Source: Sulfuritalea sp. (GTDB lineage: Bacteria > Pseudomonadota > Gammaproteobacteria > Burkholderiales > Rhodocyclaceae). From it: 64,000 nucleotides of DNA. Shown piece after piece: positions 18,236 through 26,991 of this stretch (the stretch's first letter is position 1; the number at the start of each line of letters is the position of its first letter). The DNA lies in NCBI GenBank assembly GCA_016716965.1, contig JADJUP010000031.1:45488-109487 (forward strand), given 5' to 3'. The notes under the pieces are model-generated. The model had not been told where the DNA came from. It did no database searches and worked only from the letters and a program-made list of their open reading frames with translations. Both the position numbers and the translations under genes were made by a program.

Positions 18236-19252
18236 ATGTCCGCACTCCAGACCGTCAAGTTCTACCAGACCGGCACCTTCACCGTCGGTAACCGCCTGCT
18301 CGCGCCGGAAGATCGCAGCGTGCAGGCCAACATGCAGCGCACCAACTCGTTGAATTCCGGCCACCGCGCCTGCCAGGGCTGTGGCGAAGCGCTGGGCGCG
18401 CGCTACGCGATCGACGCGGCGATGAACGCCACCAACCGCCAGCTGATCGCGGCCAACGCCACCGGCTGCCTCGAAGTGTTTTCCACGCCCTACCCCGAGA
18501 CCTCCTGGCAGATTCCGTGGATCCACTCGCTGTTCGGCAACACGGCGGCGGTTGCCACCGGCATTGCCGCCGCAATCAAGGTCAAGAAGCAGAAGGGCCA
18601 TGGCCAGGACGTGCGCGTGGTGGCCCAGGGCGGCGACGGCGGCACCACCGACATCGGCTTCGGCTGCCTGTCCGGCATGTTCGAGCGCAACGACGACGTG
18701 CTCTACATCTGCTACGACAACGGCGGCTACATGAACACCGGCGTGCAGCGCAGTTCGGCCACGCCCTCGGCGGCACGCACGGCGACCACCATGCCGCTGG
18801 GCCCCGAGCCGGGCAATCCCTTCGGCCAGGGCAAGTTCGTCCCGGCGATCGCCATGGCGCACGAGATCCCCTACGTCGCCACCGCCACCGTGGCCGACCT
18901 GCGCGACCTGGAAAACAAGGTCACCAAGGCCATGGGCATCCGCGGCGCGCGCTACATCCACATCCTGGTGCCCTGCCCGCTGGGCTGGGGCACGGCCTCG
19001 CAGGACACCATCAAGATGGCGCGCCTGGCCAAGGAGACCGGCATCTTCCCGGTATTCGAAGCCGAGTACGGAGAACTAAAGTCGGCGCTGGCGATACGGC
19101 GACCATTGCCGGTGGAGGACTACCTCAAGCCGCAAAAGCGCTTTGCCCACCTGTTCGGCAAAAACCCTGCCGTCGACACCATCGCCCGCATCCAGGCGCA
19201 GGCGGACAAGAACATCCGCAGATATGGACTGCTTGCCAAGGAGGCCGTGTGA
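18236..19252 (+). CDS. 2-oxoacid:acceptor oxidoreductase, beta subunit (TPP-binding)
   Basis: 338 residues. It has HRACQGCGEALGARYAID and ATGCLEVFSTPYP (cluster-ligand cysteines of the beta family), then the thiamine-diphosphate motif GDGGTTDIG...NDDVLYICYDNGGYMNTG. The usual C-terminal extension (KPQKRFAHLFGKN) is present. Ribosome site GGGAGGAATC before ATG 18236. 13 bp after the alpha gene; its stop overlaps the start of the FAD subunit (TGATG). Confidence 0.93.
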   Translation: MSALQTVKFYQTGTFTVGNRLLAPEDRSVQANMQRTNSLNSGHRACQGCGEALGARYAIDAAMNATNRQLIAANATGCLEVFSTPYPETSWQIPWIHSLFGNTAAVATGIAAAIKVKKQKGHGQDVRVVAQGGDGGTTDIGFGCLSGMFERNDDVLYICYDNGGYMNTGVQRSSATPSAARTATTMPLGPEPGNPFGQGKFVPAIAMAHEIPYVATATVADLRDLENKVTKAMGIRGARYIHILVPCPLGWGTASQDTIKMARLAKETGIFPVFEAEYGELKSALAIRRPLPVEDYLKPQKRFAHLFGKNPAVDTIARIQAQADKNIRRYGLLAKEAV

Positions 19253-20877
19253 TGGACAAGCCCTTTGCAATAACGCTGAACCCCGGCTCCTCGCTGGCCA
19301 ACCACACCGGCTCCTGGCGCACCGCGCGCCCGGTCTATCTCGACCGCCTGCCGCCGTGCAACAACCAGTGCCCCGCCGGCGAAGACATCCAGGGCTGGCT
19401 GTTCCACGCCGAATCCGGCAACTACGAAGCCGCCTGGCGGCATCTCACGCGCGACAACCCCTTCGCCGCGATCATGGGCCGCGTCTGTTACCACACCTGC
19501 GAATCCGCCTGCAATCGCGGCAAGATCGACGAGGCCGTCGGCATCAACTCGGTGGAACGCTTCCTCGGCGACGAGGCGATCAAGCGCGGCTGGAAGTTCG
19601 CCGCGCCCGCAAGGAATCCGGCAAGAAGGTGCTGATCGTCGGCGCCGGCCCCTCGGGCATGTCGGCCGCCTACCACCTGCGCAAGCTGGGCCATGCCGTC
19701 ACCGTGATGGACGCCGGCCCCTACATGGGCGGCATGATGCGCTTCGGCATCCCCAAGTACCGCCTGCCGCGCGAAGTGCTCGACGCCGAAATGCAGCGCA
19801 TCGCCGACATGGGCGTCACGGTGAAGCTCAACAGCAAGGTGGACAACATCCTCGACACCATGAAAAGCGGCGGCTTCGACGCCGCCTTCCTCGCCGTCGG
19901 CGCCCACATCGGCAAGCGGGCCATGATCCCCTCCGGCGACGCGGCCAAGATCGTCGACGCGATCTCGGTATTGCGCAGCATGGAAGGCGAAGACAAGCCC
20001 ATGCTCGGCCGCCGCGTGGTGGTCTATGGCGGCGGCAACACGGCGATCGACGTCGCGCGCTCGGTCAAGCGCATGGGCGCCGAGCCGATCATCGTCTACC
20101 GCCGCACCCGCGACAAGGCGCCGGCCCACGATTTCGAGATCGAGGAAGCGCTGCAGGAAGGCGTCATGGTCAAGTGGCTGTCGACCATCAAGCAGGCCGG
20201 TGACAAAGAAATCACCATCGAGAAGATGGCGCTCGACGACAAGGGCTTCCCGCAGCCCACCGGCGAATTCGAAACCCTCGAAGCCGATTCCGTGGTGCTG
20301 GCGCTGGGCCAGGACGTCGACCTCGGCCTGCTCAACGGCGTGCCCGGGGCTCGAAGTGACGAAGGACGGCGTGGTCAAGGTCGGCACGGATCTCATGACG
20401 GGGCACGCGGGCATCTTCGCCGGCGGCGACATGGTTCCGGCCGAACGCAACGTCACCGTTGCCGTCGGCCATGGCAAGAAGGCAGCGCGCAACATTGACG
20501 CATGGCTGCGCGGCGAGACTTACGCGCCCGCGCCCAAGCACGAAGTCGCGCAGTTCGAAAAGCTCAATCCCTGGTACTACGCCGACGCACCGAAGACCGT
20601 GCGCCCGATGCTCGACATCATCCGCCGCCAATCGACCTTCGAGGAAGTGCAGGGCGGACTGGACGAAAGCACCGCGCTGTTCGAGGCGCGGCGCTGCCTC
20701 AGTTGCGGCAACTGCTTCGAGTGCGACAACTGCTACGGCGTCTGCCCCGACAACGCCGTAATCAAGCTCGGCCCCGGCAAGCGCTTCCAGTTCAACTACG
20801 ACTACTGCAAAGGCTGCGGCATGTGCGTCGCCGAATGCCCCTGTGGCGCGATCAAGATGGAGGCGGAAGAAATCTAG
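19252..20877 (+). CDS. FAD/NAD(P) oxidoreductase with C-terminal 2[4Fe-4S] ferredoxin domain (two frameshifts in this sequence)
   Basis: Electron-transfer subunit of the oxidoreductase, homologous to the small chain of glutamate synthase (GltD type). N-terminal cysteine domain (about 35-100: PPCNNQCPAGEDIQ, MGRVCYHTCESACNRG). FAD dinucleotide fold KKVLIVGAGPSGMSAAYHL at about 125-145, NAD fold VVVYGGGNTAIDVARSV at about 260, FAD end motif GIFAGGDMVPAERNVTVAVGHG. The last 70 residues hold two CxxC...C clusters (RRCLSCGNCFECDNCYGVCP and YDYCKGCGMCVAECPCG). The frame is lost near 19608-19611 (one base missing) and restored at 20343-20349 (one extra G in CCCGGGG). The two cancel, total 542 codons, so sequencing error is likely. 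Role: pass electrons from the 2-oxoacid to NAD(P), as in phenylglyoxylate:NAD oxidoreductase (inference). Confidence 0.85.
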
Positions 20878-20878
20878 G

Positions 20879-20910
20879 AAAGTCGGCGCCGGCGCTACGG
20901 CGCCGACTAG
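20879..20910. repeat. Dispersed palindromic repeat, best copy, between convergent genes
   Basis: Perfect arms AGTCGGCGCCG (20881-20891) and CGGCGCCGACT (20898-20908) around GCGCTA. It starts 4 bp after the oxidoreductase operon ends and the right arm touches the stop codon of the convergent kefC. It could act as a bidirectional transcript-end hairpin. Confidence 0.75.
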
Positions 20911-22691
20911 TTCCAGCCGCCCCCGCCCTTCTGCTCGAAGCGCTCGCGGTCGCGGCTGAAGAGTTCTTCGAGTTCCTCGCGGCCGGCCCTGGCCACGGTC
21001 AGCATGCGGTTCTCGTCGTGGAAGTGCGGTACCAGGTCTTCCATGGCGCTGACATTGTGGCGACGGAAGACGTCGGCCATTTCCCGGGCGCGGAAGGCAT
21101 CGACGCCCATTGCTTCGAGCACGTGGCGGCCGGCCTTGAGCGCGGCCTCGAAGGTTTCGCGCTCGATGATGTCGACGCCGCGCGCGCGCAGTTCGACGTA
21201 GTGGCGCACGTTGCGGGCGCGGGCGACGATGCGCAGGCCGGGGAAGTTGGCGCGCACGATGTCCACCAGGGCCAGGCTGTCGTCCACATCGTCGATCGCA
21301 TTCACCAGCAAGCGCGCCTTGCCGGCGCCGGCGGCGGCAAGAAGATCGAGCCGCGTCGCGTCGCCGTAGAACACCTTGTAGCCGAACTTGCGCAGCATCT
21401 CGATCTGGTCGGGATCGTGGTCGAGCACCACCGCGCGCAGGCCGTTGGCGAACAGCAGGCGGCCGACGATCTGCCCGAAGCGGCCGAAGCCGGCGATCAC
21501 GACGGCGCCGCCGGCATCCTCGTCGATGGTGTCGGCCTGGCGCTGTTGCCCGGCCTGGCGGTCGGCCAGCCGATCGCGGACCAGCAGCAGCAGCGGGGTG
21601 CAGGCCATCGACAGCGCCACGGCGATCGTCAAGAGGCCGCCGGTCTCGCGCTCGAGCAGGCCGGCGCCCTGTGCCGTGGCGAACACCACGAAGGCGAACT
21701 CGCCGCCCTGCGACAGCAGCAGCGCGAACAGCCAGCGCTGCCTCGGCGTGACGCCGATGAACCGCGCCAGCAGCCACAGCAGCAGGGTCTTGAGCGCGAG
21801 GAAGCCGCCCAGCAGCAGGGCGATGCTGCCCGGGCGCGCCAGCAGCAGGCCGAAGTCGATCGCCATGCCCACCGAGATGAAAAACAGCCCGAGCAGCAGG
21901 CCCTTGAATGGCTCGATGTCGGTTTCCAGCGCGTGGCGGTATTCGGAACTCGCCAGCAGCACGCCGGCGAGGAAGGCGCCCAGCGCCATCGAAAGGCCGA
22001 CCAGCGACATGAGTTGCGAGATGCCCAGCACCAGCAGCAGGGCAAAGGCGGTGAATACCTCGCGAGTCTGGGCGGAGGCGATCAGCCGCAGCGCGGGACG
22101 CGTCAGGTAGCGCCCGACCACGATGATGCCGGCAATCGCCCCAACTGCCTTCAGCGCATCGAGCCCCGGCGTAGTGGTCGCCGCGGCGTGGGTGGCGAGC
22201 AGGGGAATCGCGGCCAGCAGCGGAATCGCCGCGATGTCCTGGAACAGCAGGATGGCGAAGGCGCTGCGCCCGATGGGCGCCGGCAGCAGGTTGCGCTCGG
22301 CCATGATCTGCACGGCGATGGCAGTCGAGGACAGGCTCAGGGCGAGGCCGGCGATGATCGCCAGCTTCCAGTCGAAGCCGAAGCCGGCGCCCGCCACCGC
22401 CAGCAGCACGCCGCAGGACGCCATCTGCAGGCTGCCGTTGCCGAACACCTCGCGCCGCATCGCCCACAGGCGCTTCGAGTCGAGTTCGAGGCCGATCAGG
22501 AACAGCATCAGGACCACGCCGAATTCGGAAAAATGCATGATCGATTCGACGTCGCTGACGAAGCCCAGGCCCCACGGCCCGATCAGCGTGCCGGCGATCA
22601 GGTAGCCGAGCACCGAGCCGAGCCCCAGTCGCCTGGCCAGCGGCACACAAAGCACCGCCGCCGCGAGATAGATCAGCGCATCGCGCATCAT
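20907..22691 (-). CDS. kefC: Glutathione-regulated K+/H+ antiporter
   Basis: Inner-membrane potassium efflux antiporter for electrophile stress and pH. 594 residues. CPA2 membrane domain (about 1-375) with RLGLGSVLGYLIAGTLIGPWGLG and SLSSTAIAVQIMAERN; cytosolic RCK/TrkA-N domain at about 395-515 with the dinucleotide motif VVIAGFGRFGQIVGRLL. The C-terminal tail is acidic/charged. Its ATG at 22691 overlaps the kefF stop (ATGA), the usual kefFC arrangement. KefB cannot be excluded, but the KefF partner favours KefC. Confidence 0.9.
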   Translation of the reverse strand: MMRDALIYLAAAVLCVPLARRLGLGSVLGYLIAGTLIGPWGLGFVSDVESIMHFSEFGVVLMLFLIGLELDSKRLWAMRREVFGNGSLQMASCGVLLAVAGAGFGFDWKLAIIAGLALSLSSTAIAVQIMAERNLLPAPIGRSAFAILLFQDIAAIPLLAAIPLLATHAAATTTPGLDALKAVGAIAGIIVVGRYLTRPALRLIASAQTREVFTAFALLLVLGISQLMSLVGLSMALGAFLAGVLLASSEYRHALETDIEPFKGLLLGLFFISVGMAIDFGLLLARPGSIALLLGGFLALKTLLLWLLARFIGVTPRQRWLFALLLSQGGEFAFVVFATAQGAGLLERETGGLLTIAVALSMACTPLLLLVRDRLADRQAGQQRQADTIDEDAGGAVVIAGFGRFGQIVGRLLFANGLRAVVLDHDPDQIEMLRKFGYKVFYGDATRLDLLAAAGAGKARLLVNAIDDVDDSLALVDIVRANFPGLRIVARARNVRHYVELRARGVDIIERETFEAALKAGRHVLEAMGVDAFRAREMADVFRRHNVSAMEDLVPHFHDENRMLTVARAGREELEELFSRDRERFEQKGGGGWN

Positions 22692-23242
22692 GGCGAATGA
22701 CCCGCCCGGTCATCACGGGCGGCGAGCCAGCCCTGCAGGCGCTCGCGCAATCGAGCTGCATGCGCCGCGAGTTCCGCCTCGCCGATTTCGTGGGCGCCGT
22801 GCACGATGAAGGGCTCCAGCCAGTTCATGCGGCAAAAGCGCGCGGTCTCCTCGATCGGCCGCGCGAAGTCGCCGAACGGCCGTTCATGGATTCCCGTCGC
22901 GGCGTAGGCTTCGAGCGTGCCGCCGGTGCTCGCCACCCAGAGGCAGTCCTTGCCGCTCAGCGCGGCGCTGCCGTCGCCATAGGCCCAGCCATAGGCGAAG
23001 ACCTTGTCGAACCAGTGCTTGAGCAGCCCCGGCACGCTGTACCAGTACACCGGATGCATCCATACCACCAGTTCGGCGCGCGCCAGTGCCGCCTGTTCCG
23101 CGACGACGTCGATGTCGAAATCCGGATAGCGGTCGTAAAGCGAACAAACCTCGACCTCCGGCAGGTCGCGCAACGCGTCCACAAGCGCACGGTTGGCGCG
23201 TGACTGCGAAGGATAGGGATGGGCAAGGACGACGTAGATCAT
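22688..23242 (-). CDS. kefF: KefF-type ancillary NAD(P)H quinone reductase
   Basis: 184 residues, flavodoxin-like FMN fold (YVVLAHPYPSQSRANRAL; VWMHPVYWYSVPGLLKHWFDKVF; ASTGGTLEAYAATG). It binds the KefC regulatory domain and is needed for full activity, and also reduces quinones. Start ATG 23242 (MIYVVLAHPY); the frame is open 6 codons further. Overlaps kefC by 4 bp. Confidence 0.92.
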   Translation of the reverse strand: MIYVVLAHPYPSQSRANRALVDALRDLPEVEVCSLYDRYPDFDIDVVAEQAALARAELVVWMHPVYWYSVPGLLKHWFDKVFAYGWAYGDGSAALSGKDCLWVASTGGTLEAYAATGIHERPFGDFARPIEETARFCRMNWLEPFIVHGAHEIGEAELAAHAARLRERLQGWLAARDDRAGHSP

Positions 23243-23451
23243 GGCGCGGCCAAGATACACCAGGAATCACGGGCTGATGCCGCAGCCGCCGGGCAATGAG
23301 TCAGCGCAGGCACCCAGGCACGCGGTTGCACGGTTCAAGAAGCTCGATTCCCGGCACGACGCCGTCGTACTGAAAACCATGGGCCCGATGCACGCCGTCA
23401 ACTGATCAATCCGCGGTGCCGTTGCACAAGAAAGATCGGCGCCGGCGCCAC

Positions 23452-23622
23452 TCAGACATGAAGCGGAAGATTGGCACGGTAGGCCAGAAGGTACTGGTCC
23501 ATGGCGCCAGGATTGCTTCGGCGACCGTCGATGACTTCCATCAAGTGCCGAACCTGCTTCGCGAGGAAAACAGGCCTCCTGGGCGACAGTGCCTGCCGAA
23601 ACAAGTATCCCTGCGCGGGGCT
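23452..23622 (-). pseudogene. Possible gene remnant, C-terminal end of an unrecognised protein
   Basis: A 56-codon frame (AQGYLFRQALSPRR ... AMDQYLLAYRANLPLHV, then TGA) with no start codon and a stop immediately upstream. AQGYLF resembles the end of EAL domains (c-di-GMP phosphodiesterase), but the rest does not clearly. The remaining sequence of this 426-bp gap (23243-23668) shows nothing else except a partial palindromic repeat near 23431-23452. Confidence 0.25.
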
Positions 23623-23668
23623 TCACCGGCCAACGCCACCCCCACATCGAGCCGCTGGCGGCAGTTTG

Positions 23669-24472
23669 CTAGAACCCGGCGACCTCGCGTATCCACTTGA
23701 TCACGCCGGGTGCGGCGGCCCCGGGAGCGTTTCTGTGGTCCGAGTCGGGCTCATGCAGGCGCGTCAGGGGATTGGGAGGAAGGGCGCCGAAATTTGCCTG
23801 CCGCATTTTTACCAAACCAGGATAGTCGCGCGTCGGCGACACATAAAGCACGGGCACGCCGGCCGGCACTCGGCCGAAAACGCGCGAGGTCAGCACACCG
23901 TCGGGATCGAACCAGCTGAGGTAGATCGCGGCCGAAGTCCGTACGCCGCTGGTGCCGCGCGATCCCTCGTAGTCGGCGAAATCCGCGACGACCCGGCCCT
24001 GGCCATCCGCCACCATGCGCCTCGCCTCGGCAACATGGCGACCAAGCGTCTTCAGATACACCGGTACATCGACCTGACCACCGGGCGCGATTGCCGCGAT
24101 GCCATCCACCCGGTGAAGTCCGCCATAGAGCAATGCGAAGATTCCGCCCTGGCTGTGTCCTGCAACAAAAACCTGCCGGGCACCCCGCTGCCGCAGTCCG
24201 TCCAATGCCCGCGTCACCTCGCCGACGCCAGCATTCAAGTCGACGTCGTAATTGCGCGCTCCGGACCACGGCATCTCGATGCTGGCGACAAGGAAGCCTT
24301 CCTGCTCCAGGGCCTTCGCCAACACATCGACCAGGCTTTCCGGACGTCCGCCCTTGCCATGCATGACGACGACGCCGATTTCCTGCGCTGCCGGCGCAGC
24401 GCGCGACGGTTCCGGCATAAGCAGCATGGAAGCCAGCACCAGTACCAGCACGTCGAGTCGCAGCATCCGCAT
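23669..24472 (-). CDS. Exported alpha/beta hydrolase of unknown substrate
   Basis: 267 residues. Start ATG 24472 is set by a strong ribosome site (GGAAAGGAAGGATC). Signal peptide at 1-25 (LVLVLASMLLMPEPSRA). The fold is alpha/beta hydrolase: VVMHGKGGRPESLVDVLA (oxyanion loop), nucleophile elbow GHSQGG, acid/His region near DPDGV and HEPDSDHRN. It probably acts in the periplasm as an esterase; substrate not predictable. Divergent from the small membrane-protein gene. Confidence 0.75.
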   Translation of the reverse strand: MRMLRLDVLVLVLASMLLMPEPSRAAPAAQEIGVVVMHGKGGRPESLVDVLAKALEQEGFLVASIEMPWSGARNYDVDLNAGVGEVTRALDGLRQRGARQVFVAGHSQGGIFALLYGGLHRVDGIAAIAPGGQVDVPVYLKTLGRHVAEARRMVADGQGRVVADFADYEGSRGTSGVRTSAAIYLSWFDPDGVLTSRVFGRVPAGVPVLYVSPTRDYPGLVKMRQANFGALPPNPLTRLHEPDSDHRNAPGAAAPGVIKWIREVAGF

Positions 24473-24666
24473 GATCCTTCCTTTCCTCGAATCCCGTTTT
24501 GCCACCGCAATCGCGCCATAGCGCCAGCCACGCCCGCAATCATATATCGCCGCGGATCGCCCGAAGCGCGGGCATGCACTAGAATCCGTGGCCCGGCGCG
24601 AGCGGTTTAAAGATGCCGCGCAACGCGCTCGGCGCCCAGCAATACCCGTATCGTTGAGGAGACAAC

Positions 24667-24939
24667 GTGAAATTCGGACAGTGCGGTTTTATCAGCTTCG
24701 GCGCGATGACGCTCATCATCGGTGGCATGGCCCTGGCCGGCCTGCTGGTCTATGGCTGGATCACGGGACAGGAATTGCCCATCGGTCCGGCCATTGCCGT
24801 GGCCCTGGTCAACATTATTGCCGCTGTGAAACTGGCCCTCGATTCGCGCAAGGTACGCCAGGCGCCTCCCCCCGCGCCGGAAGCTGCGGCACGGGCGGCG
24901 TCGCGGGCATCCGGCAGCAAGGCACGGGGCAGCAAGTGA
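24667..24939 (+). CDS. Small two-helix membrane protein
   Basis: 90 residues from GTG 24667, with GAGGAGAC as ribosome site. Two hydrophobic segments (FGAMTLIIGGMALAGLLVYGW and IGPAIAVALVNIIAAVKL) and an Ala/Pro/Lys-rich tail. I do not recognise a family. Overlaps the cytochrome gene by GTGA, so translation is coupled and the two proteins may work together. Confidence 0.6.
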   Translation: MKFGQCGFISFGAMTLIIGGMALAGLLVYGWITGQELPIGPAIAVALVNIIAAVKLALDSRKVRQAPPPAPEAAARAASRASGSKARGSK

Positions 24940-25385
24940 GGTTCCAGCGTCGCATCCGGCAACCCGCATGCGAGGGCACGATCGCGCTGCTGCTGATCTC
25001 GACGCTGGCTGGCTGCGAGGGTGGCGAACGCACCGACCCCTACGCGCTGATGGAAGGCGAGGCGATCTACAAGGCCGAATGCGCCTCCTGCCACGGGGCA
25101 AAACTGGAAGGCCAGCCGGACTGGCGCATCCGGCGCGCTGATGGCAGGTTGCCAGCGCCGCCCCACGATGCCGGCGGACATACCTGGCATCACCCGCGCG
25201 AGAAGCTGGCGAGCATCGTCAAGCTCGGCATGGTCCCACCCAACGCGCCGCCGGGCTACGCCTCGGACATGCCGGCCTTCGCCGGCAAGCTGAGCGACAA
25301 GCAGATAGACAACGTGCTTGCCTACATCGAGAGCCGCTGGCCACCGGAGGTGCTTGCCCAGCGTGCGGAACGGCTGAAAAGATAG
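24936..25385 (+). CDS. Lipoprotein c-type cytochrome
   Basis: 149 residues from GTG 24936 (overlapping the previous stop). N-terminal lipobox LAGC with Cys27 after IALLLISTLAGC, so it should be membrane-anchored. One haem c site, C49-x-x-C52-H53 (ECASCHG), with a likely sixth ligand Met112 (SDMPAFAG); class I fold. An electron carrier on the periplasmic side; partner unknown. Confidence 0.9.
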   Translation: MRFQRRIRQPACEGTIALLLISTLAGCEGGERTDPYALMEGEAIYKAECASCHGAKLEGQPDWRIRRADGRLPAPPHDAGGHTWHHPREKLASIVKLGMVPPNAPPGYASDMPAFAGKLSDKQIDNVLAYIESRWPPEVLAQRAERLKR

Positions 25386-25414
25386 CAGACCGCAACAAGC
25401 AGGCAGGATGGGAT

Positions 25415-26449
25415 TCAGCTTGGCGCAGCGAACGCGGCGGTAGCGGCATGGCGTGCCCGCAACTGGCCGCAGGCGCCCGCGATCTCCTGCCCCGCCGACT
25501 GGCGCAGCTTGGCAAGTATGCCTTTGCGGTAGAGCTGCAGCGTCAGCGCCTGACAGCGCTCCAGCGATGGGCGGCAGTAAGCTTCCCCGCCACCCCGCCC
25601 TCGACCGGATTGAAGGGAATGAAGTTCATCACCGCGTACTTGCCTTGCAGCAGGCGCACGATGCCGTCGAGTTCATCGTCGCCATCATTGATGCCGGCCA
25701 GCAGCGTCCACTGGTACTGGATCGGATAGCCGGTGGCGCGCGCATAGCGCCTCGCCGAGTTCCACCAGTTCGGCCGGATCGATCGGCTGCGCCTTCGGCA
25801 GCAACTGCGCGCGCAGCTCGGCGCGCGTGGTGTGCAGCGACAGCGCCAATGCGGGCTTGACCCGCGCGCCGGGAAGCCGCTCGAACACGCGGCGGTCGCC
25901 GACAGTGGAGAACACCAGGTTCTTGTGGCCGATGCCGCCTTCCGTGCCCAATAGTTCGATGGCGTCGAGCACGGCGTCCATGTTGTGCGCCGGCTCGCCC
26001 ATGCCCATGAAGACGACCTTGGCCACCTTGCGCCGCCGGCGCGCCAGCACCACCTGGGCCACGATCTCGGCACTGCCGAGCTGACGCAGCAGGCCGTCGC
26101 GACCCGTCATGCAAAACCTGCAGCCAACCGCGCAGCCGACCTGGCTCGACACGCAAAGCCCGTCCTTCGGCAGCAGCACGCTTTCCACCGTCTGGCCGTC
26201 GGCCAGTTGCAGCAGCAGGCGCGACGAAGCATCGGTTCCTTCGTGTTCCGACTGAATCCGCAACAGGGCCGCCAATTCCGCATCCAGCAGGGGCAGCGCG
26301 GCGCGCAGCGCGTTGGGAAAATAGTTTTCCGCGGCAACCGGGCCGCTGTCCAGCGCCAACCCCTGCGTCCAGGCGCGCAGCACGCGCCCCTCGTGGCAGG
26401 GCTTGGCGCCATTGCGGCGCAGGAAATGGCGTATGTGTTCGATATGCAT
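25415..26449 (-). CDS. RlmN/Cfr-family radical SAM RNA methyltransferase (two frameshifts in this sequence)
   Basis: 344 codons. It methylates adenine in RNA (typically A2503 of 23S rRNA and some tRNA), using two S-adenosylmethionine. Motifs: LCVSSQVGCAVGCRFC (radical SAM CxxxCxxC plus the conserved Cys before it), FMGMGEPAHNMDAVLDAI, PALALSLHTTRAELRAQLLP, and the C-terminal RKGILAKLRQSAGQEIAGAC with the catalytic Cys of ACGQL. A base shift near 25748-25756 and another near 25592-25600 (CCCCGCCC run) cancel out, so sequencing errors are likely. It is somewhat shorter than typical RlmN and may be a paralogue. Start ATG 26449. Confidence 0.82.
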
Positions 26450-26693
26450 GGGCAGGCCGGATGCTAGCACCGCAGCCGGCGGGCGCTTCCTCCGCTTGCC
26501 GCTGGGACCTTTCACCCACGCAAATCGGAGGCTATATTTCGTGCAGGGCCCTCTGGTTTGACCCTGGTCAGTTCATGCGCATTGCCGCGGGTGGATACTT
26601 GGCGCAATGCCATTTCTCTGATGCCAGGGCCGGTGGATTCGCATCCGTGGCGGACGGATTCCGTCGCTACCCGATTCACAAGGAGGATCGATC

Positions 26694-26930
26694 ATGGGCA
26701 CGCAGGAAAGCATGACCAAGGTAACGCTGCTGACGGACGCCTACCGGATTACGGGCTACGTCGATCTGGTGCCTGGGGCGCGCGTCACCGATTTCATGCA
26801 GGAGGCAAAGCAATTTGTCGCCGTCATGGATGCCGAGGTATACGAGGTCCAGCCTGCCGGGCGTCAGGTGCTCGTCGCACCCTTCATCGACGTGAATCGC
26901 GACCGCATCGAGATCATCACGCCGGCCTGA
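26694..26930 (+). CDS. Small protein of unknown function
   Basis: 78 residues. ATG 26694 follows a very strong ribosome site (AAGGAGGATCGATC), so the gene is real and probably well translated. Mixed beta-rich sequence (YRITGYVDLVPGARVTDFM; LVAPFIDVNRDRIEIITP) with no known motif, cytosolic by composition. It resembles a class of small DUF6812-like proteins, but this is a guess. Followed by a palindromic repeat before the convergent tusE. Confidence 0.7.
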   Translation: MGTQESMTKVTLLTDAYRITGYVDLVPGARVTDFMQEAKQFVAVMDAEVYEVQPAGRQVLVAPFIDVNRDRIEIITPA

Positions 26931-26957
26931 GCTCGGCGCAAATCCGGCGCCGACCCG

Positions 26958-26990
26958 AAAGTCGGCGCCGGCGACACGGTACCGACTTAC
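26958..26990. repeat. Dispersed palindromic repeat between convergent genes
   Basis: AAAGTCGGCGCCGGCG, ACACGG, TACCGACTTAC. Arms are AGTCGGCGCCG and its partner GGTACCGACT with one change. It ends 2 bp before the tusE stop, so it sits exactly where two transcripts end. Confidence 0.7.
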
Positions 26991-26991
26991 T

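Noticed and set aside
19252..20877. Small subunit of glutamate synthase
   Set aside because: It has a C-terminal 2[4Fe-4S] ferredoxin domain and lies in a 2-oxoacid oxidoreductase operon, with no gltB next to it.
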